Shown in pieces: positions 15,667 to 23,430 of a stretch of DNA of 27,574 nucleotides. Source of the stretch: a virus. Position 1 is the stretch's first letter. Each line of letters begins with the position of its first letter. The DNA lies in IMG/VR virus record IMGVR_UViG_3300044470_000505, positions 1 through 27,574 of that record; one strand, given 5' to 3'. The notes beneath the pieces are model-generated. The model had not been told where the DNA came from. It was given only the letters and a program-made list of their open reading frames with translations, and searched no databases. The translations under genes were made by a program, and so were the position numbers.

Positions 15667-17414
15667 GGTGCCGCCTCCGCGCTGGCCTCTTCCGCCGCCC
15701 CGTCGCGACGCACTCCAGAGCGATGCCCGTGACTCTGCGATGCCGCGGGATCCGTCTTGCTCGGGAAGGGCGCATCGGGCGGCTTCCCGTCGGGGCCAGG
15801 GGCCGCCGCTCCGGCTTCGCCGTCGTCCTCGTCCGGCTTCGGAGCCTGCGTCTCCAGCCATTTCGCGGCCAGCACGGAAAACGCCGATATCTTCGAGCTG
15901 TCCTCGGGGCAGTACTGCATGACCTCGACGAGCGGCCGGTACTTCGCGGGCACGCCGTCCGTCAACTTCTTCAGGTCCACCTCGGCCCGGCTCTCGCCCC
16001 ATGTCCGGGCCTGCTTGCGGGCCTCGTACTCGCGGGCGTCCTGCTTGGGGTTGGCGCCGTTGAACCACATCCGCAGACGGGGCCAGTTGGGCTGCACCAG
16101 GTATTCGTTGACCCGGTTCGCGGCGAAGCCCAGGAGAGGCGGCAGGCCGGGGTCGTCGACGCCGGCCTGCTCGACCGATTCGTTCTGCACCGGCGCGCTG
16201 TCCCGCTGCATGCCGGAGGCGAAGATGCCGAGGCGGCGCGGCGGGAACTGCGAGACCACGCAGTAGAGGCCGCCCATCAGGTTGATGTGGTCGCGGTAGC
16301 GAATCTCCTGGCCCTTCAGGTCCATCAGGGGCATCACCTCGACCTCGGCGCCCTCGGGCACCGACATGACGGGAACCCCCCACATCTTGCTGACGCCGCG
16401 CTTCATGTTGGTCCACTCGCGCATGATGGCATCTAGCTGACTTTGATTCCAAAAATCTCCCTTTAGCAACATAATTCCGTTAGGGATACTATTGCGACTA
16501 AAAGTATCATTGTTAAGTTGTATAGCGGATTGAAATGCCTGGATCATCAGAATCGCAATCTCGCTCTCGGGGAATCCGTAACCCCAGGTGTTCGGGTCGT
16601 TCCGGGGGTTGCGGATCGCCCAGAACATCTCGTCGCGGGTCAGCGGCTTCACCGGATTGCCGGTCTCGTCGACGAGCGCCGAGAAGAACCGCGGGTTGCC
16701 GGCGACGCCGCGGCCGGGGACCGCGAGCCGGACCTGACCCGCCGGCAGGTTGGCGAATGCCTTGACCTTGCCGTCCCTGGTCATGTCGGTCCAGACCGCC
16801 CAGCCGTCGAAGGTGTGGGTGTCGTCGCCGAAGGCGCGGAGGAACATGTCGAAGGGGTGCAGCAGGTGCGCGTCGCGCTCGCGGGCGTCGGAGTAGCTGC
16901 TTTCGCGGTTGCAGTTCCAGACGAACCGCTCGGCGTCGCGGATGTCGGCGCGATCCTGCGCGGTCGGAGTCTCGGAGGCGACGCGCATGCCGACCTGCCA
17001 GCCCGGCTCCCAGATGTTGTGGGACAGGCCGCTGTAGCGCGCGAGGTCGGCGACCCTGGCCCGGATGACGAGTTGGGGCGCGATGTTCTCGCGGGCGATC
17101 TTACGCAAGGATTCCGGCGCGATGCCGGGCCAGGGCAGCAGGCCCGCGTTCGCCGGATCGGGCATAAACGATGCAGTAGCGTAACTATATGCCTGCGGCG
17201 GCACGCCGAGCGCCTTCACCACCTCGGTGAGCGCGCCCTCCGTCGCCGCGGCGACGTCGGCCATGGACGAGCGCATCGCCATCAGGTAGGTGTCGAGGTT
17301 GAGCACCTGGCTCTTGTAGGCCTCGATGGGCTGCGGAAAACGTGCCGACGGACCGTCGCCGTCCGCACGGTTGATGTCGAACGGGCCGTCGGGGGACGCG
17401 GTGATTTTCAGCAC
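15663..17414 (-). CDS. Phage portal protein
   Basis: This 583-residue protein has the size and order of HK97-type portals: a variable N-terminus, an aromatic core (EMFWAIRNPRNDPNTWGYGF, then PESEIAILMIQAFQSAIQLN) and the segment NDTFSRNSIPNGIMLLKGDF that fits the N-x-x-x-N-G-x-x-P-x-G-I-L pattern of portals. A Pro/Asp/Gly-rich tail ends the protein. It would form the dodecameric ring for DNA entry and tail attachment. The start is GTG 17414 after AAAAGGAAC. A 120-base stretch (16441-16560) is only about 37% GC, unlike the rest of the gene. Confidence 0.9.
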   Translation of the reverse strand: MLKITASPDGPFDINRADGDGPSARFPQPIEAYKSQVLNLDTYLMAMRSSMADVAAATEGALTEVVKALGVPPQAYSYATASFMPDPANAGLLPWPGIAPESLRKIARENIAPQLVIRARVADLARYSGLSHNIWEPGWQVGMRVASETPTAQDRADIRDAERFVWNCNRESSYSDARERDAHLLHPFDMFLRAFGDDTHTFDGWAVWTDMTRDGKVKAFANLPAGQVRLAVPGRGVAGNPRFFSALVDETGNPVKPLTRDEMFWAIRNPRNDPNTWGYGFPESEIAILMIQAFQSAIQLNNDTFSRNSIPNGIMLLKGDFWNQSQLDAIMREWTNMKRGVSKMWGVPVMSVPEGAEVEVMPLMDLKGQEIRYRDHINLMGGLYCVVSQFPPRRLGIFASGMQRDSAPVQNESVEQAGVDDPGLPPLLGFAANRVNEYLVQPNWPRLRMWFNGANPKQDAREYEARKQARTWGESRAEVDLKKLTDGVPAKYRPLVEVMQYCPEDSSKISAFSVLAAKWLETQAPKPDEDDGEAGAAAPGPDGKPPDAPFPSKTDPAASQSHGHRSGVRRDGAAEEASAEAAP

Positions 17415-17602
17415 GGCGATGTTCCTTTTCTCGGTGCGACGATAGTCGCATGCACCGAACCCAGACCGTCACCCTCAAGCGATTCCGCCACCGCGGCGAT
17501 CACCGCCGCCACCATCTCGGGGTTCTTGGCGCCTTCCGCGACGAGCGTGGCGAGCGCCTCGCCGTAGTGGTCGATCGGCGCGCGGTCAGATCGGCATGCC
17601 AG
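17408..17602 (-). CDS. Short helical protein between methyltransferase and portal, start unclear
   Basis: The segment reads DHYGEALATLVAEGAKNPEM then VAAVIAAVAESLEGDGLGSV, a convincing amphipathic helical protein that ends overlapping the portal GTG start. No ATG, GTG or TTG lies in frame near the end of the upstream methyltransferase: the choices are CTG 17602, an internal ATG 17515 giving 35 residues, or ATG 17710 that would overlap the upstream gene by 125 bases. A non-standard start or a frameshift from the methyltransferase is possible. Confidence 0.45.
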   Translation of the reverse strand: MACRSDRAPIDHYGEALATLVAEGAKNPEMVAAVIAAVAESLEGDGLGSVHATIVAPRKGTSPC

Positions 17603-18149
17603 CGGGCCTGTCCTCCACCACGAAGAAAGCCTTGCCTTGCGCGGTGCGCTTGATCTCGCGGGGAAGGAACGCCTCGTCGACCGCGGCCGTGACGCCGTCG
17701 GTGACGCCATAGTCGTCGAACAGCATGACGCCTCCGGCGGGCATCAGGGGCAGCAGGCACTCGATCGCCGCCCGGGCGCACTGGTACTGGTCGCAATCGA
17801 CGTGGACGAAGGCGACGAGACCGATGCCGTCGGACGGCAGCGTCGCCGGAAAGACGCCGACGTGGACGACAGCGTCGGGAACCGCCGCTCGGACCGCCTC
17901 GAGCGACGCGTCGCCGAAGTCGCCGACCTTGTGCGGCCGATCCCGCTCGCAGCACTCCGGGATGCCGGTGAAGGTGTCGAACAGGTGCAGCGCGCGTCCC
18001 TGCCGGCGCGCCAGCGCGGCCATGTGCCAGGCGCTGCCGCCCCGGTAGACCCCGACCTCGACGAAGGCGCCCCTCGGGGTGGCTTCGGCCAGCGCCAGCA
18101 TCGAGGCGATGGAGTCGGGATGGAGCAGCGAGGGCGGCGCGACGGTCAT
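17586..18149 (-). CDS. TylF/MycF-like sugar O-methyltransferase
   Basis: This 187-residue class I methyltransferase shows the SAM-binding GAFVEVGVYRGGSAWHMAAL, the acidic strand LHLFDTFTGIPE, the metal-type aspartates in FVHVDCDQYQ and FDDYGVTDGV, and an AVDEAFL tail. These match macrocin O-methyltransferase (TylF) proteins, which methylate sugars in a Mg-dependent way. It starts at ATG 18149, overlapping the DNA methyltransferase stop by ATGA. With the large glycosyltransferase in the same block, a role in capping or decorating a glycan is likely; substrate unknown. Confidence 0.82.
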   Translation of the reverse strand: MTVAPPSLLHPDSIASMLALAEATPRGAFVEVGVYRGGSAWHMAALARRQGRALHLFDTFTGIPECCERDRPHKVGDFGDASLEAVRAAVPDAVVHVGVFPATLPSDGIGLVAFVHVDCDQYQCARAAIECLLPLMPAGGVMLFDDYGVTDGVTAAVDEAFLPREIKRTAQGKAFFVVEDRPAGMPI

Positions 18150-18628
18150 CGCGCGGGTTCCAAGATGAAGGCGGCGATATGTCGCCCCGTGCCCTTGCCA
18201 GCGGATCCGTCCTCCGTCGCCAGCCACCGCACGTCGCCGAGATTGCGCACCTGCGTCCCGATCGCGGAGAGCAGCATCAGCACCCACTTGTCGACCGGAT
18301 AGACCAGCACGACGCGCCGCCCCTTGGATTGCTCCAGGATCGCCTTTCGGACCCGGGCCGTTGGCCCCTTCTTCTTGCCCTGGTGCATGATCGAGCCGAA
18401 GGGCGGGTTGACGTAGTTGGAGCGCCCCCACTCGCAGGTCAAACCGTCGAATCCCGCCGGAAGCGGCCAGGGACACGGGTCGAAATCGAAGTGGAACTCG
18501 GCGTCGAGTGCCGCATACAGGCCGGGCGGCGTCAGCCAATAGTGCTTGCCATCGCCGCCGTTGCCCTGGTGGAACTTGTTGCTGCCCGGCGGTAGCGTGC
18601 TCTGGTGCATGCCTGTGGAGAGCGTCAC
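18146..18628 (-). CDS. Phage DNA N6-adenine methyltransferase (Dam-type)
   Basis: This 160-residue protein fits the short phage Dam family: an early YWLTPPGLYAAL, the strand FHFDFDPCPWPL and the catalytic NYVNPPFG (an N-P-P-F form of the D/N-P-P-Y/F motif), followed by KKGPTARVRKAILEQSKG and VVLVYPVDKWVLML. Such enzymes methylate adenine in phage DNA, commonly against host restriction. GTG 18628 is chosen because GGAG lies upstream and it makes a GTGA overlap with the previous stop. Recognition sequence cannot be read from the protein. Confidence 0.82.
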   Translation of the reverse strand: MTLSTGMHQSTLPPGSNKFHQGNGGDGKHYWLTPPGLYAALDAEFHFDFDPCPWPLPAGFDGLTCEWGRSNYVNPPFGSIMHQGKKKGPTARVRKAILEQSKGRRVVLVYPVDKWVLMLLSAIGTQVRNLGDVRWLATEDGSAGKGTGRHIAAFILEPAR

Positions 18629-18906
18629 TTCGGCCGCTCCTGCTTGCGGTGCCACCACAGGTCCGCGCGATCCGCGACGTCGGCGCGGACGGCGACCGCG
18701 ACGCCATTCGGGGTGAGCGAGAACCACGCCGTCGGCACCTCGAAGATGAGGTCCATGCCGGCCAACTCGTCCCGGGCGGGCCGGGTCGCGAGCGACATCG
18801 CGTGGACCGGGCCGCCGGTGAAGATGCGCTCCATCAGGTCGCGCGCCGCCGGCGACAGGAAGGCAAAGATACCCTGGGCGTCGTCGGGAGAGAGCGAATC
18901 AGCCAC
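18625..18906 (-). CDS. Small protein of unknown function
   Basis: This 93-residue protein begins at GTG 18906, overlapping the methyltransferase-like gene before it by eight bases. It reads SPDDAQGIFAFLSPAARDLM and later ELAGMDLIFEVPTAWFSL, ending in a basic, tryptophan-rich tail. It ends inside the start of the DNA methyltransferase. No family is recognised. Confidence 0.65.
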   Translation of the reverse strand: MADSLSPDDAQGIFAFLSPAARDLMERIFTGGPVHAMSLATRPARDELAGMDLIFEVPTAWFSLTPNGVAVAVRADVADRADLWWHRKQERPK

Positions 18907-19510
18907 CGGACGCCTCCCGTGGGGTCAAGACCACGTAGCCCTCGTCGCCGTAGTCGAACTTCACGTCGTATCCGGCGCCCATCAGGCGCAGGAAGAACGA
19001 CGAGTCGCGCCACTTCGGGCACCACGGCCGCACGTTCGCGGGCAGGTTCCCTGACCCGTACGGGCCGTCCTGCCAAATCCGCAGGTCGTCGACCAGGATC
19101 ACGTCGCGGGCCTGCGGGCGCCTTGCGGCGATTATCACCAACTCCCGGGGCAGCGGCAGCCGGAGCGCCTCGTCGGCCTCGCCGCCGTAGGGCTTGAGCC
19201 CGTAGTCGGCCCCGGGGAAGTGCGCGTCGAGCCAGAAGAGGATAGACTCGTTGGGCGGCGTATCGGCGCAGGCCAGGTCCAGGAAGTCGTGGCTGTTGAA
19301 GGGGTAGACCGTCACTCGCCTGTCGGAGCGGAAGGCCTCCTGCGCGGCGCAGGCCAGGTCGGACATCGCCTCGCAGGACCGCAGCGTCCGGAAGCCGAAG
19401 CGCGCGGCATGCGCGAGGGACGCGCCCTGCCCGGTGCCGGTCTCGACGAAGTGGACGAGGCCGTACCGGGCCGCAAGCGCGCCGACGTCGAAGTGCGCGA
19501 GGGTGCCCAT
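18899..19510 (-). CDS. Class I SAM methyltransferase-like protein
   Basis: This 203-residue protein has a Rossmann-type SAM motif HFVETGTGQGASLAHAA near residue 19, LRSCEAMSDLACAAQEAF as the second strand and helix, then ILFWLDAHFPGADYG and ARDVILVDDLRIW, a pattern found in small methyltransferases near polysaccharide genes. ATG 19510 shares one base with the upstream stop (TGATG). It may act with the TylF-like enzyme on the same glycan, but neither substrate nor activity is shown. Confidence 0.7.
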   Translation of the reverse strand: MGTLAHFDVGALAARYGLVHFVETGTGQGASLAHAARFGFRTLRSCEAMSDLACAAQEAFRSDRRVTVYPFNSHDFLDLACADTPPNESILFWLDAHFPGADYGLKPYGGEADEALRLPLPRELVIIAARRPQARDVILVDDLRIWQDGPYGSGNLPANVRPWCPKWRDSSFFLRLMGAGYDVKFDYGDEGYVVLTPREASGG

Positions 19511-19863
19511 CAGGTGGTCTCTGGATAAAAATTGACCACCAGCGTGCCGCCAGGGAGGCAAATGATGTAGTCGTTGGGCGTTGCGCGAACGACCTTGTCG
19601 GGCGTCGTCACGTCCCAGACGGCATAGTCGTAGCCGCCAGATGCGCTTGAAACCTTGACGGCGCCCTGCCTGAGCCCGCATCGCAGCCATCCCGGCATGG
19701 CGGAGAAGGGACATCCGTCCCAGTCGGTACCGTTGAAGTCCACCGCTGTGACCCTCACGGCGGTGTCGCCGAGGTAATCGTGCGCCGCCTTCCAGTCGGC
19801 GAATCGCGTATCGGGCGGTCCTACCGGACCTTGTTGAACGTTGCCGGACCCGGTGCTGTCCAT
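19510..19863 (-). CDS. Unknown phage protein
   Basis: This 117-residue protein starts at ATG 19863 in a TGATG overlap. It is beta-rich (VRVTAVDFNGTDWDGCPF, YDYAVWDVTTPDKVVRA, DYIICLPGGTLVVNFYPE). The C-terminal part resembles small phage proteins that end in a D-Y-I-I-x-x-P-G-G pattern, but no function follows from that. Confidence 0.65.
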   Translation of the reverse strand: MDSTGSGNVQQGPVGPPDTRFADWKAAHDYLGDTAVRVTAVDFNGTDWDGCPFSAMPGWLRCGLRQGAVKVSSASGGYDYAVWDVTTPDKVVRATPNDYIICLPGGTLVVNFYPETT

Positions 19864-20213
19864 CAGCGCGGTCCCTTGCCGGGCAGCCGCACCTCGTCAC
19901 GCAACCGTCCGCCTTGGTCGTAGAGCCTGTAGCCAACCGCTCCCAGCACGGCCGCCACCTCGATGCCGCCGATCGTCACCGTGTCGGGCGCGGGCGCCAC
20001 GGACGACCACTCCATGCGGAACGCGTTGATCCGCGTCCCATCGGACAGCAGAAACCCGGCCGTGCCGCCGAACCCGTCGGGAACGATCCTGGCGTCCGGC
20101 GGCAGGGCTACAAGCGTCTTGTCGCTGCTGCCAACGACGCGGCATCCCGCGTATGTAAAGAGTCCGCTATCAGCGGTCTCAACGTCCAGGTCAAAAGGCT
20201 CGTCGACGCCCAT
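19863..20213 (-). CDS. Unknown phage protein
   Basis: This 116-residue protein starts at ATG 20213 in a TGATG overlap. It is acidic at the N-terminus (DEPFDLDVETADSGLFTY) and rich in short beta segments and glycine (GFGGTAGFLLSDGTRINAF). No known family is recognised; it lies in the coupled run between TerL and the methyltransferases. Confidence 0.62.
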   Translation of the reverse strand: MGVDEPFDLDVETADSGLFTYAGCRVVGSSDKTLVALPPDARIVPDGFGGTAGFLLSDGTRINAFRMEWSSVAPAPDTVTIGGIEVAAVLGAVGYRLYDQGGRLRDEVRLPGKGPR

Positions 20214-20839
20214 CAAGGCTTCCACTCCCCCCAGAAGGACTGGAGCATCGTCGCCAGCAACTTGCGTGCCTGCACCTCGTCGAGCGCGGCGACCGCTTCC
20301 TGCCACGAAGCGGCAGCGTTCGGTTTGTCGCTCAGCCAAAGACCAACCTCGCGCATCGCGTTAAGCGCCGGCGAAAACTCACCTTCAGGCTCGACGCGGT
20401 CCGCTTCCTCCAACAGACGGGAGCGCGTCTTTTCCTGCGCCCCGTAGCAGTCGAACATGGAGGTCGCGGCGCGCGTCTCGGGCCGGCCGTTCCACGCCGC
20501 GGTGGCGACGTACTGAACGACGGCCATGCACGGCACCGTGCGGTCCAAGGAGATTGAGTGCAGCTTCGCGTCCAGGTCCAGATACGGCAGGGAGCCGTCC
20601 TCGGCGGGCGCCGGAATATCGGGCGACTCGACGACCAGTTCGTAGACGTCGCTTCCGAGGTCGCCGCGCATCCCGACGACGCGGCTCATGCGCGGCAGCG
20701 GAAACCGGCTGAGGTGATCCATCAGCAGCGCGGTGGTAACCTGCATCAGGCCTCGCCGCCGATCGGCTGGCGGGCCGTACCGCTTCTCGTCCTCGACCTG
20801 GTGACGTTCCTTCATCTTGACCCGCAGCCCGTCGTCCAT
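20213..20839 (-). CDS. Unknown phage protein, first of the coupled run after TerL
   Basis: This 208-residue protein starts at ATG 20839 behind GAGAGGGAGCGGCT, a good ribosome binding site. The basic N-terminus (VKMKERHQVEDEKRYG) is followed by a mixed alpha/beta core (SDVYELVVESPDIPAPAEDG, LHSISLDRTVPCMAVVQYVA) and a helical end (ASWQEAVAALDEVQARKLLA). It begins a chain of three genes joined by TGATG. Not recognised. Confidence 0.7.
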   Translation of the reverse strand: MDDGLRVKMKERHQVEDEKRYGPPADRRRGLMQVTTALLMDHLSRFPLPRMSRVVGMRGDLGSDVYELVVESPDIPAPAEDGSLPYLDLDAKLHSISLDRTVPCMAVVQYVATAAWNGRPETRAATSMFDCYGAQEKTRSRLLEEADRVEPEGEFSPALNAMREVGLWLSDKPNAAASWQEAVAALDEVQARKLLATMLQSFWGEWKP

Positions 20840-20895
20840 AGCCGCTCCCTCTCTACACGGAACCGTACCTGGACGGGCACCATAGGTGAATCTGC

Positions 20896-22905
20896 TCAGG
20901 TGTGCAAGCCGCCTTGCGCGTCGGCTGCGTCGGCTTCCTTGTCCTCCTTGACCGACCCCCACTTCGCCCAGTCGGCGCAGCCCTCCACCGACCTGGTGAC
21001 GCGGGGATGGTCCCGGTGCTTGCATCTTTCTTGATTGTTTTCAACGGCGTACCAGTTGCACGGCGCCGCGCATAAACCGCTGAAAGGATTGACGTTCATG
21101 TCGGGATCGGCGCCGACCCGCGCGAGCCCGGAGAACATCTCCATCGCCGCCCGGCTCGGGTCCTCCCGGCCGAACGGCGCGGGATCGGGCCGGTCCGGCG
21201 CGGCGCCGCCGAGGCCCGGCACGTAGGCGGTGCGCCTGGACAGCAGGATCGCCCGGGTCACCAGATGCACCAGCGCGTCGAACTCGTCGGCCGCCTTGCT
21301 GCCGCCCAGGAAGGAGGTGACGCGCTGCATGAAACCGGTGACGGCGTCCTCGTGGGCGCCGTAGAGCCACGGCGCGCCGGCCGGCACGAGTATCCGGCCC
21401 ATGCGCGCCCAGCCCTGCACCGACGCCGCCCCGCCGGCGATGGGCAGCCCGCCGTCGGCGGACCTGACCGGGTTCACGGCCCGCTCGACCTTGCCCTGCT
21501 CGACCTTCTGGCCGACGACGGGGATCTGCGTGCCGCGGAAGGTCTGCAGCAGGCTGACGCCGGACTGCTTCTCCTCGACGATCACGCGCCGCGGGTGCCA
21601 GAGCCCGAATCGGGTGCGGAGCGCCATCATCAGGCCCTGCACGTCCAGGTTGCGGCTCATCAGGTCGAGCAGGTAGACGTCGTAGTGGAAGTCGCAGGGA
21701 CCGACGAGGCTCGCGTCCTCGCCGCAGTGCCACGCGTGGCAGGGCACCAGCAGGCCCGTGATCGCCACGGTCAGGGACTTCGACTGGGGCTGGCCCAGTG
21801 CGGTGTCCCATGCCTCCTCGACCTCGCCTTTCATGGCCCGCGCCCAGGCCCGGACATGGGGCGACATGATGCCAAGCTCCAGGTCCTGGGGCGGCACGTA
21901 GGGCCGGAAGTCCGCCTCGTTGAAGACGCCCTCGCCGCCGCCCGACATGTCGCCGTCGTAGTTCACCGCGGCGATGCGGGGCTGGCGCCGCTTCACCGCC
22001 AGGTAGTTGCGGCGCTTGGTGGGCGAGCCCGGCCAGTAGAAGCCCATGCCGGTGGGGTCCACCGCCGCGTAGTAGGCGCGGTAGCGGACGGCGCCTGGGA
22101 TGTCCTGCCCGTCGTCGGGCAGGCGCTCGGCGGTCTCGGAGAAGACGCAGGGAAGGGGGGCGTTGGTGTCAGGGTCCAGGGGGACTGACACGTCGTACCA
22201 GAGCCGCCTGGAGCCGCCGGGTCGGGTGGCGGGCAGTTGCATTACCACCCAGTCGCCGGACTTCATCCACTCCTGGTAGAGGTCGTCCTCGGCCCACCAG
22301 CGGCCAACCGCGACGCGGCGGCAGCCCCGCGGGTCGGCGCGGTCGAGCAGGGTGCGGTAGTAGCGCCCCACCACCTCGGCCCGGCCCTCCGGCGTGCGGG
22401 AGTTCTCCTCGTCGTGGATGTCGTCGAGGATTTGCTCGCGGCAGTGGAGCCCGGTGAGGGCCTTGCTGCCCAGGCCGGCGCAGAAGTAGGAGGGGTTCTC
22501 GTCGGAGGCGTGGTGGCCGGTGACGTAGAGGCCGCGCTCGAGGCTCCATCCGGTGCCGACGTCGGGGCGCACGTCGGGGAAGGTGGCCAAGAAGGTCGGA
22601 TCGTCGCGGACCACCTGCATGGCCGCCTGCATGAAGGTCTGCGGCAGGCGCTCGCCGGCGGAGACGGACAGGATGGTCAGGGTCGGGTCGTGCCCGAGGC
22701 GCCACGTAGGGTAAACGATATCAAGCAGATTCGACTTTCCAGCCCCCGCCGGGCAGACGAAAAGCAGGTTGTTTATGCGAACGTCTTCAAGCCCGGCCAC
22801 CATCGGATAGTGGTGCGGCGCAAGGCCGAAGCCTCTCTTGCCCATCACCAGGTTGTAGTACGTGGCCAGGTCGATCTTGCGCTTGGGTGTTTCTGGGGCC
22901 GGCAT
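20896..22905 (-). CDS. terL: Terminase large subunit (DNA packaging ATPase/nuclease)
   Basis: This 669-residue protein has all major terminase motifs. Walker A is CPAGAGKS (51-58), Walker B with the catalytic acid is QILDDIHDEE (158-167), and the coupling-type motif GRWWAEDDLYQEWM is near residue 200. The nuclease half begins with WDTALGQPQS, continues with HYDVYLLDLMSRNLDV and VIVEEKQSGVSLLQ, and ends with ADEFDALVHLV, matching the RuvC-like Terminase_6C fold. It drives ATP-dependent DNA packaging and cuts the concatemer. An unusual cysteine-rich tail (CAAPCNWYAVENN, ERCKHRDHP, EGCADW) follows the nuclease. DNA around Walker A is locally more AT-rich than the rest of the gene. Confidence 0.95.
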   Translation of the reverse strand: MPAPETPKRKIDLATYYNLVMGKRGFGLAPHHYPMVAGLEDVRINNLLFVCPAGAGKSNLLDIVYPTWRLGHDPTLTILSVSAGERLPQTFMQAAMQVVRDDPTFLATFPDVRPDVGTGWSLERGLYVTGHHASDENPSYFCAGLGSKALTGLHCREQILDDIHDEENSRTPEGRAEVVGRYYRTLLDRADPRGCRRVAVGRWWAEDDLYQEWMKSGDWVVMQLPATRPGGSRRLWYDVSVPLDPDTNAPLPCVFSETAERLPDDGQDIPGAVRYRAYYAAVDPTGMGFYWPGSPTKRRNYLAVKRRQPRIAAVNYDGDMSGGGEGVFNEADFRPYVPPQDLELGIMSPHVRAWARAMKGEVEEAWDTALGQPQSKSLTVAITGLLVPCHAWHCGEDASLVGPCDFHYDVYLLDLMSRNLDVQGLMMALRTRFGLWHPRRVIVEEKQSGVSLLQTFRGTQIPVVGQKVEQGKVERAVNPVRSADGGLPIAGGAASVQGWARMGRILVPAGAPWLYGAHEDAVTGFMQRVTSFLGGSKAADEFDALVHLVTRAILLSRRTAYVPGLGGAAPDRPDPAPFGREDPSRAAMEMFSGLARVGADPDMNVNPFSGLCAAPCNWYAVENNQERCKHRDHPRVTRSVEGCADWAKWGSVKEDKEADAADAQGGLHT

Positions 22906-22910
22906 GGCGG

Positions 22911-23129
22911 CTACGTCTTGGCGCCGAAGACCGGGGACAGGTCGACGACGCCGGGGGGCAGCGGCGGTTCCGCCTTCCGGGCGGGCTTTTCCCGGCCCTC
23001 GCGCTTCATGCGGTTCGCCTCGTCGGCCAGCTTCCCGGCGCCGGCGGGGGTCAGCCCGTGTTCGCGGGCGATCGCCGGGTCGTGCGCGGCGGCGTCAAAA
23101 AGCCGCCGTTGTTTTTCGGTCCAGGGCAT
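22911..23129 (-). CDS. Small basic protein before TerL
   Basis: This 72-residue protein starts at ATG 23129 with a strong GAGGAGG ribosome binding site that overlaps the previous stop. The N-terminus PWTEKQRRLFDAAAHDPAIA resembles short phage proteins that begin with S/T-E-K-Q-R-R-x-F, followed by a helix (GAGKLADEANRMKREGREK) and a proline-rich tail. Its place five bases before TerL makes it a candidate small terminase or packaging accessory, but it is short for a small terminase and the call is unproven. Confidence 0.65.
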   Translation of the reverse strand: MPWTEKQRRLFDAAAHDPAIAREHGLTPAGAGKLADEANRMKREGREKPARKAEPPLPPGVVDLSPVFGAKT

Positions 23130-23139
23130 CTCGGCCTCC

Positions 23140-23391
23140 TCACCAGGGTTGACGGCGCCGGGGCTTCTCGGGCTCGGCCAAGTCCTCGGCGCAAGCCCAG
23201 CATATCAGACCGACGACGGGCGCGGCAAGCAGCAGGAAGGTGCCGAGCCCGCCGGCGACGGGGTAGGGGGAGGCCAGGACGAAGAACGCCAGTATGGCGA
23301 CCAGCCAGGCGCTGCCCCAGCCCCATCGCCCCCTCGGGCCGCAGGCCGTGAAGGGAAGGATCGCCAGGAAGAGGATGATGAAGACGTGCAC
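23140..23391 (-). CDS. Small membrane protein (holin-like candidate)
   Basis: This 83-residue protein starts at GTG 23391 after AAGGAG. Three hydrophobic stretches are visible: FIILFLAILPF (about 4-14), AWLVAILAFFVLA (about 28-40) and LGTFLLLAAPVVGLICWA (about 49-66). The end is charged (EPEKPRRRQPW). Size and layout fit a holin, but no lysis enzyme is nearby, so this is only one option. Confidence 0.62.
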   Translation of the reverse strand: MHVFIILFLAILPFTACGPRGRWGWGSAWLVAILAFFVLASPYPVAGGLGTFLLLAAPVVGLICWACAEDLAEPEKPRRRQPW

Positions 23392-23430
23392 GGGACGGGT
23401 CTCCTTGGGTTTGGGTTCCGTTGTTTTCCG

